In this document: in pieces, positions 1 to 5,831 of the stretch | Layout of the letters: each line of letters opens with the position of its first letter | Numbering within the stretch: the first letter of the stretch is position 1 | NCBI GenBank assembly: GCA_002840115.1 | Contig: PGZG01000098.1 | Coordinates: 1-6,806, forward strand | DNA from: Gammaproteobacteria bacterium HGW-Gammaproteobacteria-14 | GTDB lineage: Bacteria > Pseudomonadota > Gammaproteobacteria > Pseudomonadales > Alcanivoracaceae | Reading direction: 5' to 3' | DNA: 6,806 bases | Made by a program: the position numbers and the translations under genes | The notes under the pieces: model-generated | Told to the model about the DNA's origin: nothing | The model's input: only the letters and a program-made list of their open reading frames with translations | The model's database searches: none

Positions 1-719
1 AATTGACCGCAGGCCCGGCGTTGCCGGGGAAGCTGGCGGACTGTTCCAGTGATGACCCGGCACAAACCGAAATTTTTCTGGTGGAAGGGGATTCCGCCGG
101 TGGTTCGGCAAAACAGGCTCGTAGTCGGGAATTTCAGGCGATTATGCCGTTGCGCGGAAAAATCCTGAACTCCTGGGAAGTGGACGCCAGTGAAGTACTC
201 GGATCTCAGGAAATTCACGATATTGCTGTCGCCTTGGGTATTGAGCCGGGGAGTGATGACATCAGCGCTCTGCGCTATGGGAAAGTCTGCATTCTTGCGG
301 ATGCAGATTCCGATGGGTTGCACATTGCGACGCTGCTCTGTGCGCTGTTTGTGCGTCATTTTCCTGCGCTGGTAAAGCAAGGTCATGTATTTGTTGCCAT
401 GCCGCCGTTGTACCGCATCGATATTGGTAAAGACATTTACTACGCCCTGGATGCGGATGAAAAGCAGGGCGTGCTTGATCGTATTCGTGCCGAGGGCAAG
501 CGCGGAAAAATTCAAGTGACGCGCTTTAAGGGTCTTGGCGAAATGAATCCCTTGCAGTTACGTGAAACCACCATGGCGCCGGATACCCGACGGCTGGTGC
601 AGCTTTCTATGGTCGCCGACGATGACACCTATCAGCTGATGGACATGCTGCTATCGAAAAAGCGCGCCGGTGATCGCAAAAGCTGGCTTGAAGATAAAGG
701 TAATTTGGCAGAGATATGA
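1..719 (+). CDS. parE: DNA topoisomerase IV subunit B, C-terminal part (5' end outside window)
   Basis: ParE is the ATPase subunit of topoisomerase IV, which with ParC decatenates daughter chromosomes and relaxes supercoils in the cytoplasm. The frame is open from the window edge; counting from the codon at base 3, about 238 residues are present, the C-terminal 40% of a protein that is about 630 residues in E. coli. The TOPRIM domain is intact: the acidic EGDSAGG motif lies at residues 28-34 and the metal-binding DADSDG at 100-105. The type II topoisomerase signature RFKGLGEMNP is at 174-183. The very short end after KKR and WLEDKG, finishing in AEI, matches ParE. GyrB of gammaproteobacteria is longer because of an inserted domain, and the partner downstream is parC rather than gyrA, which together favour ParE. 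The N-terminal GHKL ATPase domain is outside the window. The TGA stop overlaps an ATG (716-718) of a tiny reading frame. Identification is secure. Confidence 0.97.
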   Translation, partial: LTAGPALPGKLADCSSDDPAQTEIFLVEGDSAGGSAKQARSREFQAIMPLRGKILNSWEVDASEVLGSQEIHDIAVALGIEPGSDDISALRYGKVCILADADSDGLHIATLLCALFVRHFPALVKQGHVFVAMPPLYRIDIGKDIYYALDADEKQGVLDRIRAEGKRGKIQVTRFKGLGEMNPLQLRETTMAPDTRRLVQLSMVADDDTYQLMDMLLSKKRAGDRKSWLEDKGNLAEI

Positions 720-724
720 TGGCG

Positions 725-761
725 GTTAGAGGGAAGAGGTGGTTCGCTCTTCGATTCTAAC
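725..761 (+). promoter_or_regulatory. Imperfect stem-loop in the parE-parC spacer
   Basis: The outer arms gttaga (725-730) and tctaac (756-761) and the inner arms gaagag (733-738) and ctcttc (747-752) are complementary. They form a 12-bp stem interrupted by a small internal loop (2 bases against 3), with an 8-base apical loop. No T-run follows, so it does not look like an intrinsic terminator. A competing pairing exists between agaggt (735-740) and acctct (767-772), which would open the inner arm. The structure lies in the 81-base gap between the parE stop and the parC start. It could influence parC translation, RNA processing or read-through, but function is inference; only the complementarity is seen. 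Confidence 0.35.
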
Positions 762-788
762 GTCTTACCTCTCCACCCCAGAACACTG

Positions 789-795
789 AAAGAGA
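789..795 (+). promoter_or_regulatory. Ribosome binding site of parC
   Basis: The purine run aaagaga ends five bases before the ATG at 801. It is a modest Shine-Dalgarno match (AGAGA rather than AGGAGG), but it is the only one near this start, and the encoded N-terminus aligns directly with E. coli ParC, so the start is well supported. Confidence 0.55.
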
Positions 796-800
796 TACTG

Positions 801-3038
801 ATGGCTGACGATTTCGAAAAAGTTGCATTGCGTGACTACACTGAAAAAGCGTACCTCGATTATTCGATGTACGTCATTCTCGACCGGGCATTGCCGCATA
901 TTGGCGATGGCCTGAAGCCCGTACAGCGTCGCATTGTGTATGCGATGAGCGAGCTAGGCCTCAAAAACACATCGAAGCATAAAAAATCCGCCCGTACCGT
1001 GGGTGACGTGCTCGGCAAATATCATCCCCATGGTGACTCAGCCTGTTATGAAGCCATGGTGTTAATGGCGCAGCCGTTCAGTTATCGCTATCCGCTGGTG
1101 GACGGTCAGGGTAACTGGGGCTCTCAGGACGACCCGAAATCTTTTGCGGCGATGCGTTACACCGAATCCCGTTTGGCACCCTATGCGGAAGCATTGCTCA
1201 GTGAGCTGGGGCAGGGCACGGTGGAATGGGTGCCAAACTTTGATGGCACCATGGAGGAGCCCAAGCTGCTGCCTGCGCGAGTGCCTAATGTGCTGCTTAA
1301 TGGCACCACCGGTATTGCCGTGGGTATGAGTACCGACATTCCGCCACACAATTTGCGCGAAGTGGCAAAAGCCTGCATTCATTTGCTGAAAGATCCGGGT
1401 GCTTCGCTGGACGATCTGGTGGAAATTATTCAGGGGCCGGATTACCCCACCGAAGCGGAAATCATCACCCCGCGCAATGACATTATTCGCATGTATGCCG
1501 AGGGGCGTGGCTCGCTGAAAATGCGTGCCATCTGGGAAATGGAAGAAGGCGATATCATCGTCACCGCCTTGCCTTATCAGGTGTCCGGCGCCAAGGTGCT
1601 GGAACAGATTGCCGACCTGATGAACAAGAAAAAGCTGCCGATGGTGAGTGATCTTCGTGACGAGTCCGATCACGAGAATCCGACCCGGTTGGTCATCACG
1701 CCGCGCTCCAATCGGGTGGATGTGCAGCAGTTGATGAGTCATCTGTGTGCCAGCACGGACCTTGAAAAAAACTATCGCGTTAACCTGAACATGATCGGCA
1801 TTGATGGCAAGCCGCATGTTAAAACCCTGGATGTCATTCTTAATGAGTGGCTTCAGTATCGGATGATCACCGTACGCCGCCGGTTGCAGTATCGCCTGGA
1901 TAAAGTGATTGATCGCTTGCATATCCTTGATGGTCTGTTGATTGCCTTTCTGAATCTTGATGAGGTAATCCACATTATCCGCAATGAAGATGATCCCAAG
2001 CCGGTGCTGATGGAGCGCTTTGGTTTGTCAGATCGTCAGGCGGAGGCGATTCTTGAGCTGAAATTGCGTCATATCGCCAAGCTGGAAGAAATGAAAATCC
2101 GCACCGAGCAGAACGAGCTGGCGGATGAGCGTAAAAGTCTGGAAGAAACCTTGGGTTCCATGTCGCTGATGAAAAAGCTCGTGGCGAAGGAGCTGAAGCA
2201 GGATGCAGAAAAATATGGTGATGACCGCCGCTCTCCGATTGTGGAGCGTGACGAGTCCCGTGCTCTGGATGAAACTGAACTGGTCGCTGCTGAGCCAGTT
2301 ACCGTTATTTTGTCTGAGCGTGGTTGGATTCGTTCCGCCAAAGGTCATGATGTTGACCCGCTGACACTGGCTTATAAAAGCGGCGATGCTTTCCTCTCGG
2401 CGGCCAGCGGCAAGTCAAATCAACAGGCCTGTTTTATCGATTCAACCGGCCGCACCTATTCGGTGGCGGCTCATGGATTGCCCAGTGCTCGAGGCCACGG
2501 CGAACCATTGTCGGCTATGTTGAGCCCGCCTAGCGGCGCCGGCTTTATTGCCACGCTTATGGGAGCGGATAAGGATGCCTGGTTGCTGGCCAGCGATGCA
2601 GGCTACGGATTCGTGGCGCGGCTTGGCGATATGCATGCCAATAAGAAAGCCGGCAAAGCCATGCTGACGGTGCCGCCTAATGGCAAGGTGTTGCCGCCTC
2701 GACGTATCGCTAACGTAAAAGAAGATCGTGTGGCGGTACTGGCCAATGATGGCCGGTTATTACTGTTTGGTTTGGAGGATCTGCCGGAAATGCCGCGTGG
2801 TAAAGGCAATAAAATGATGGCAATCCCCTCGGCGAAACTGGCGGATCGTTCGGAGTTTGTTCAGGATGTTCAGGTATTGGGAGTGGATGATACCCTGCTG
2901 GTCTATGCCGGTAAGCGCCACCTTAGTCTGAAGCCGTCGGATCTGGCCCATTATCTGGGTGAGCGTGGGCGTCGTGGCGCGAAGCTGCCACGAGGTTTCC
3001 AGAACGTGGATCGGATTGAGGTTGAGAGAAAAGCGTGA
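801..3038 (+). CDS. parC: DNA topoisomerase IV subunit A
   Basis: ParC is the DNA-breaking and rejoining subunit of topoisomerase IV; it pairs with ParE, encoded just upstream, to unlink replicated chromosomes. The protein is complete at 745 residues (E. coli ParC is 752). The breakage-reunion domain carries YHPHGDSACYEAM at 74-86 and the catalytic tyrosine at 120 in AAMRYTE, exactly the E. coli numbering. The intercalating isoleucine region is TDIPPHN (178-184). The coiled-coil and tower region runs to about 485, with charged helices around 425-475. The C-terminal beta-pinwheel follows from about 495 to the end. No canonical GyrA box (QRRGGKG) is seen, which together with the short tail favours ParC over GyrA. 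The late motif YLGERGRRGAKLPRGFQ (718-734) is typical of ParC. Quinolone-region positions 80 (Ser) and 84 (Glu) are the usual susceptible residues. The gene is probably co-transcribed with parE. Confidence 0.98.
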   Translation: MADDFEKVALRDYTEKAYLDYSMYVILDRALPHIGDGLKPVQRRIVYAMSELGLKNTSKHKKSARTVGDVLGKYHPHGDSACYEAMVLMAQPFSYRYPLVDGQGNWGSQDDPKSFAAMRYTESRLAPYAEALLSELGQGTVEWVPNFDGTMEEPKLLPARVPNVLLNGTTGIAVGMSTDIPPHNLREVAKACIHLLKDPGASLDDLVEIIQGPDYPTEAEIITPRNDIIRMYAEGRGSLKMRAIWEMEEGDIIVTALPYQVSGAKVLEQIADLMNKKKLPMVSDLRDESDHENPTRLVITPRSNRVDVQQLMSHLCASTDLEKNYRVNLNMIGIDGKPHVKTLDVILNEWLQYRMITVRRRLQYRLDKVIDRLHILDGLLIAFLNLDEVIHIIRNEDDPKPVLMERFGLSDRQAEAILELKLRHIAKLEEMKIRTEQNELADERKSLEETLGSMSLMKKLVAKELKQDAEKYGDDRRSPIVERDESRALDETELVAAEPVTVILSERGWIRSAKGHDVDPLTLAYKSGDAFLSAASGKSNQQACFIDSTGRTYSVAAHGLPSARGHGEPLSAMLSPPSGAGFIATLMGADKDAWLLASDAGYGFVARLGDMHANKKAGKAMLTVPPNGKVLPPRRIANVKEDRVAVLANDGRLLLFGLEDLPEMPRGKGNKMMAIPSAKLADRSEFVQDVQVLGVDDTLLVYAGKRHLSLKPSDLAHYLGERGRRGAKLPRGFQNVDRIEVERKA

Positions 3039-3049
3039 AGCGTTTTTCT
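3027..3049 (+). promoter_or_regulatory. A/T-rich hairpin spanning the parC stop codon
   Basis: Bases 3027-3036 pair with 3040-3049 to give a 10-bp stem (six A-T or G-C pairs outside, two G-C and two G-T pairs inside) around a 3-base loop. The TGA stop of parC (3036-3038) sits at the tip. The 3' arm contains TTTTT (3043-3047), so it resembles a weak intrinsic terminator with an A-tract, but the G-C core is only two pairs. It could partly reduce read-through into the glycosyltransferase gene that starts 31 bases after parC. Complementarity is seen; terminator activity is inference and may be absent. Confidence 0.3.
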
Positions 3050-3069
3050 GTATCAGAGGGCTGAAAAGA

Positions 3070-3906
3070 ATGAGACTGTTTGTCATTAACCTCAAGCGTT
3101 CAACGGCGCGGCGCGAAAGTGCCGCCCGCCAGCTTTCTGCGACTGGTGTGTCGTTTGAATTTTTTGATGCGATTGAAGGCAGCCTGGGTTATGAGCCGTT
3201 TTTTGAGTCCTATGATGAGCGCGCTTATATTATTAACTGTGGCCGTCCGGCGAAACTGGGTGAGATTGGCTGCTATGCAAGTCATCTATTGCTATGGAAA
3301 AAATGTGTCGAGTTGAATGAACCGATCATGATTATGGAGGATGACTTCCAGCTCAGTGATGGGTTTGCCCACTCCGTTGCTGTTTGTGACAGATTAATCA
3401 GGCGCTATGGTTATTTGCGATTGCAGTCTGAGCGCCGAGCGCAGCGTCGAACTGTTGGTGAGGTGGACGGATTAACGCTCTACTATTACACCAAAGTGCC
3501 CCATAGCATGATGTGTTATGCGGTCAGCCCGGAGACTGCCAAAGGATTTATTGAGCGTGCCCGGGTGCTGGATGCGCCGGTAGATGTGATGCTGAAAAAG
3601 AGCTGGGAGCATCGTCAGCGTATGTTCGGGCTGCATCCCTATGTGGCCACGGAAAGTCAGCTCTCCACAGACACAACGATTGTGGGGCGAGTGAAATACA
3701 AAAAAAGCCTGAATTTGCAGCTTGCTCGGTTTTTTACCAAAGCCAGCTGGCACTGGCATGCTTTTATATTCAATTTGGGCTATCAGCCTCCGAGATCCGA
3801 AGACGTGCATCAGTTGGCTGCCAGTGGCCAACTGATGCATGGCTCTATGATGGAGCGCCTGATGCTGGTGACTTTTCTGGCAGTGGTCGGTGTTTTACTC
3901 AGTTAG
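3070..3906 (+). CDS. Glycosyltransferase family 25 (LPS or surface-glycan type)
   Basis: This is a predicted GT25 enzyme (LgtB/LgtF/LpsA type), a family that transfers sugars, often galactose, from nucleotide donors onto lipooligosaccharide or other glycans at the inner face of the cytoplasmic membrane. Visible family marks over 278 residues are the opening FVINLKRSTARRE (4-16) followed by FEFFDAIEG (29-37), the core LGEIGCYASHLLLW (63-76), and the acidic metal-binding EDD at 90-92 after a hydrophobic strand. A later AVSPETAKGFIERA (151-164) and DAPVDVML (168-175) resemble the family's C-terminal half. The end is unusual: residues 264-278 are almost wholly hydrophobic (LMLVTFLAVVGVLLS), a possible tail anchor. 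I chose the ATG at 3070 because it begins exactly at the family N-terminus; the frame stays open upstream into parC but that stretch is not GT25-like. The ribosome site is weak (agaggg or gaaaaga). Donor and acceptor cannot be told from sequence. Confidence 0.85.
   Translation: MRLFVINLKRSTARRESAARQLSATGVSFEFFDAIEGSLGYEPFFESYDERAYIINCGRPAKLGEIGCYASHLLLWKKCVELNEPIMIMEDDFQLSDGFAHSVAVCDRLIRRYGYLRLQSERRAQRRTVGEVDGLTLYYYTKVPHSMMCYAVSPETAKGFIERARVLDAPVDVMLKKSWEHRQRMFGLHPYVATESQLSTDTTIVGRVKYKKSLNLQLARFFTKASWHWHAFIFNLGYQPPRSEDVHQLAASGQLMHGSMMERLMLVTFLAVVGVLLS
3806..3839. repeat. Perfect 13-bp inverted repeat with 8-base loop inside the glycosyltransferase 3' end
   Basis: The left arm tgcatcagttggc (3806-3818) is the exact reverse complement of the right arm gccaactgatgca (3827-3839). 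Two more G-T pairs could extend the stem inward, leaving a 4-base loop. It lies in the coding frame, where it encodes HQLAASGQLMH, close to the hydrophobic tail. It is also about 75 bases beyond the gdhA stop on the other strand, hence in a possible gdhA 3' untranslated region. Neither side has a T-run, so it is not a classical terminator on either strand. Its function is unknown: it could be an RNA 3'-end stabiliser, a factor-binding palindrome or chance. Confidence 0.7.
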
Positions 3907-3914
3907 GATATTTT

Positions 3915-5252
3915 TTAAACTACGCCTTGCGCCAGCATGGCGTCGGCGACTTTGACAAAGCCGGCAATGTTGGCGCCGTTAACATAATCCACTTTGCCTT
4001 GATGGCTGCCATATTCAAGGCAGCTATGATGAATGCGCTGCATGATTTTATGCAGGCGTTCATCCACTTCTCCCTGGTTCCAGCTCAATCGCAGGCTGTT
4101 TTGGCTCATTTCCAGGCCGCTGACGGAAACGCCACCAGCGTTGGATGCCTTGCCCGGCGCAAATAAAATCCCGGCCTCACGGAATATTTCAATGGCCGGC
4201 AGCGTGGAAGGCATATTGGCACCTTCGGCAACGCAAATGCAGCCGTTCTGGATAAGCTTGCGGGCGTCTTCCGCATGCAACTCATTCTGAGTGGCGCAGG
4301 GTAATGCCACGTCACACGTTAAACCCCAGGGGTTGGCGCCACCCTGATAGACAAGATCGAACTCGCCGGCCATGTCCGCCAATCGTCCCCGTTGTTCATT
4401 TTTCAAATGGCAGAGGAAATACCACTGGTCAATGGTCATGCCCTCCGGAAAATGCAGAGTGCCGCCGGAGTCGGACATGCTGACCACTTTGCCGCCCAGC
4501 TCCATGGCTTTACGTGCCGAATATTGAGCGACATTCCCGGATCCAGAGATGGCGATTTTCAATCCGTCGATGGATTTTTCACGGGTTTTCAGCATTTCTT
4601 CGACAAAGTACAGCAGGCCATAACCGGTGGCTTCAGGACGAAGCAGACTGCCACCAAAACTGGCGCCTTTGCCAGTAAAGGTGCCGGTAAACTCGTTCGT
4701 AAGCTTTTTATACATGCCAAACATATAACCCACTTCCCGGGCGCCAACGCCGATATCGCCAGCGGGAACATCCAGGTTCGGACCAATATGTCGATACAGT
4801 TCGCTCATTAATGCCTGACAGAAACGCATCACTTCCTGATCGCTTTTCCCTTTCGGATTAAAATCGGCACCGCCTTTGCCTCCGCCCATGGGCAGAGAGG
4901 TGAGCGCATTTTTGAAGGTTTGCTCGAAGGCAAGAAACTTCAACACCCCGAGATTAACCGATGGGTGAAAACGCATGCCGCCCTTATAGGGGCCAATGGC
5001 GCTGTTCATTTGCACCCGATAACCACGGTTAACCTGAATGCGTCCCTGGTCGTCGGTCCAGGCCACGCGAAACATCAGCACTCGTTCCGGCTCCACCAAA
5101 CGCTCAATCAAACCCGGCTGCTGATATTTCGGGGTGCGCTCAATAAATGGCCAGAGCGATTGCAGCACTTCCTCCACAGCCTGATGAAAAGGCGGCTGAT
5201 CCGGATCACGTTGACGAAGGTTATCGAGAAAACTGGCCAGAGAGTCGGACAT
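3915..5252 (-). CDS. gdhA: NADP-specific glutamate dehydrogenase
   Basis: GdhA catalyses reductive amination of 2-oxoglutarate with ammonia to give glutamate, normally with NADPH, as a cytoplasmic homohexamer. The 445 residues match the small hexameric class (E. coli GdhA 447). Motifs in order are NSAIGPYKGGMRFHPSVN (83-100), with substrate-binding Lys90; LPMGGGKGGADFNPKG (120-135), with catalytic Lys126; and DVPAGDIGVGAREVGYM (161-177), with Asp166. The dinucleotide fold has GSGNVAQYSA at 237-246, followed after the second strand by Ser-Asp-Ser (260-262), the pattern usual in NADP-linked enzymes. NxxGVSVSGLEMSQN (371-385) closes the substrate domain. The ATG at 5252-5250 has GGAG six bases upstream and matches the family N-terminus. 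The gene converges on the glycosyltransferase (8 bases between stops) and has its own likely promoter. No clear hairpin-plus-T terminator follows its stop. Confidence 0.97.
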   Translation of the reverse strand: MSDSLASFLDNLRQRDPDQPPFHQAVEEVLQSLWPFIERTPKYQQPGLIERLVEPERVLMFRVAWTDDQGRIQVNRGYRVQMNSAIGPYKGGMRFHPSVNLGVLKFLAFEQTFKNALTSLPMGGGKGGADFNPKGKSDQEVMRFCQALMSELYRHIGPNLDVPAGDIGVGAREVGYMFGMYKKLTNEFTGTFTGKGASFGGSLLRPEATGYGLLYFVEEMLKTREKSIDGLKIAISGSGNVAQYSARKAMELGGKVVSMSDSGGTLHFPEGMTIDQWYFLCHLKNEQRGRLADMAGEFDLVYQGGANPWGLTCDVALPCATQNELHAEDARKLIQNGCICVAEGANMPSTLPAIEIFREAGILFAPGKASNAGGVSVSGLEMSQNSLRLSWNQGEVDERLHKIMQRIHHSCLEYGSHQGKVDYVNGANIAGFVKVADAMLAQGVV

Positions 5253-5258
5253 GGATGG

Positions 5259-5262
5259 CTCC
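5259..5262 (-). promoter_or_regulatory. Ribosome binding site of gdhA
   Basis: On the minus strand GGAG lies six bases before the gdhA ATG, a good Shine-Dalgarno core at normal spacing. It supports the start at 5252, which also matches the N-terminus of the family. Confidence 0.7.
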
Positions 5263-5279
5263 AGATTGGTATGCCGCCG

Positions 5280-5307
5280 AGTGTAGCAGCACCGGCATCA
5301 AAGTTAA
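5280..5307 (-). promoter_or_regulatory. Probable sigma-70 promoter of gdhA with extended -10
   Basis: Read on the minus strand, a TACACT hexamer (5285-5280) is preceded by TG one base upstream, giving the extended -10 pattern TGCTACACT. A weak -35 candidate TTAACT (5307-5302) lies 16 bases upstream. Transcription would begin near 5273, leaving a leader of about 20 bases that contains the gdhA ribosome site. The -10 matches four of six consensus bases and the -35 is poor, which would suit activator-assisted control. Six-base inverted arms atgccg (5271-5276) and cggcat (5293-5298) flank the -10 and could be an operator. This is inference from pattern only. Confidence 0.45.
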
Positions 5308-5320
5308 CGACGGTGTTTCA

Positions 5321-5345
5321 GAGCGGGCACGACCAGAGCGTGCAC
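5321..5345. repeat. Two direct repeats upstream of the gdhA promoter
   Basis: gagcgggcac (5321-5330) and gagcgtgcac (5336-5345) match at 9 of 10 bases with a period of 15. They lie upstream of the proposed gdhA -35, at roughly -48 to -72 from the inferred start, a common place for activator sites. The same stretch also contains a short inverted pair, gcacg (5327-5331) and cgtgc (5339-5343). It sits in the 109-base gap between gdhA and the GIY-YIG gene, just past the latter's stop. Binding by a regulator is inference. Confidence 0.4.
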
Positions 5346-5361
5346 TGATATAGAGGCGGCA

Positions 5362-5655
5362 CTACAGAGATAGCAGTGTTTTAATCGCCGGGCCATCAAG
5401 GCTGGCTTCGATAACGGCGAGTTTGCGTGTGCGGGGCAGTTTGCGTAATCGGTGTTCGGCGCGCAGGGCAAGACTGCGATCACCGATTTCGGCGCTCCAT
5501 AACAGTGACACCTGTGTTGCCGCACGGGTAAAGCGTGCCCCCTTGGGGCCGCCGCTCAGATGCTCCTGATAACGCCGCTGCGGGTCCGTGCTGATGCCGG
5601 TGTATAAACGACCATCGCAGTCCAGCAAATACAGCCACCAAGGGGTTTCGCTCAT
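5362..5655 (-). CDS. Small GIY-YIG domain protein, YhbQ-like (UPF0213 family)
   Basis: This is a 97-residue stand-alone GIY-YIG domain protein, close in pattern to E. coli YhbQ. GIY-YIG domains are found in structure-specific or site-specific nucleases, but the cellular role of this small family is poorly defined. Visible marks are the first strand WLYLLDC (7-13), LYTGIS (17-22) as the YIG half, the helix with Arg27-Arg28 and His32, and GDRSLALRAEHRLRKL (58-73), whose Glu67 is at the expected place for the metal-binding glutamate. The ATG at 5655 gives an N-terminus (MSETPWWLYLL) like that of YhbQ. A GTG at 5673 would add six residues, but I see no good ribosome site for it. A GGAG lies 12 bases before the ATG, rather far. 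The gene shares gdhA's direction but is separated by 109 bases containing the gdhA promoter. Confidence 0.88.
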   Translation of the reverse strand: MSETPWWLYLLDCDGRLYTGISTDPQRRYQEHLSGGPKGARFTRAATQVSLLWSAEIGDRSLALRAEHRLRKLPRTRKLAVIEASLDGPAIKTLLSL

Positions 5656-5723
5656 TATTGCGTCCGTCTCCACGAATGCTGCTATGGCATGGTGTTATTT
5701 TGCCGCAAACCGGAGCCGTTGGC

Positions 5724-5738
5724 GTGACCGGATGTCAC
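5724..5738. promoter_or_regulatory. Candidate operator: gtgac-N5-gtcac inverted repeat
   Basis: Five-base perfect arms surround a 5-base spacer about 95 bases before the thiolase start. Such short dyads are typical of dimeric repressor or activator sites, and acyl-CoA metabolism genes are often under TetR or GntR family control. It does not match the E. coli FadR operator, and its centre spacing is one base off the CRP pattern. The arms are short enough to occur by chance. Confidence 0.25.
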
Positions 5739-5818
5739 CTTCGCCGGTGCGTTGTTGTCATTGTTGCCGGGGCGCTCGACGGCGTAGCCTCTACACCTGC
5801 CGGTTTCATTCATTGTTT

Positions 5819-5824
5819 AAGGAG
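5819..5824 (+). promoter_or_regulatory. Strong ribosome binding site deciding the GTG start of the thiolase
   Basis: AAGGAG ends seven bases before the GTG at 5832. It is the best Shine-Dalgarno sequence in the window. No ATG is near the thiolase N-terminus, so this site settles the otherwise ambiguous GTG start. Confidence 0.85.
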
Positions 5825-5831
5825 AGCTATT

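Larger units (their letters stand above)
5656..5831. other. Divergent intergenic region between the GIY-YIG gene and the thiolase
   Basis: These 176 bases must hold the promoters of both divergent genes. I find no clear -35/-10 pair for either one; for the thiolase, TTGTTG near 5761-5766 with TAGCCT 18 bases later is the best but weak candidate. The region has an inverted repeat, gtgac-N5-gtcac (5724-5738), and the hexamer accgga twice (5709-5714 and 5727-5732, 18 bases apart). No RNA gene, terminator or convincing small ORF is seen. Confidence 0.5.

Noticed and set aside
1062..1973. Long open frame (303 codons) on the minus strand opposite parC
   Set aside because: It lies entirely within the secure parC gene. 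The translation is rich in His, Gln and Ile with no recognisable domain, as expected of an antisense shadow.
2959..3069. Upstream ATG extending the glycosyltransferase by 37 residues into parC
   Set aside because: The extension overlaps the conserved end of ParC and has no GT25 similarity, while the ATG at 3070 begins exactly at the family N-terminus.
3907..3920. T6 run between the glycosyltransferase and gdhA as an intrinsic terminator
   Set aside because: No stable stem directly precedes the T-run on the plus strand, and the minus strand has A rather than T at this place.
4392..4811. 139-codon plus-strand frame opposite gdhA
   Set aside because: It is fully antisense to strongly conserved gdhA motifs, and its translation shows no domain and no good ribosome site.
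5724..5738. CRP or FadR binding site before the thiolase
   Set aside because: The half-sites resemble TGTGA/TCACA, but the spacer is seven bases rather than six and the flanking bases disagree; the E. coli FadR consensus does not fit either. Kept only as an unnamed dyad.
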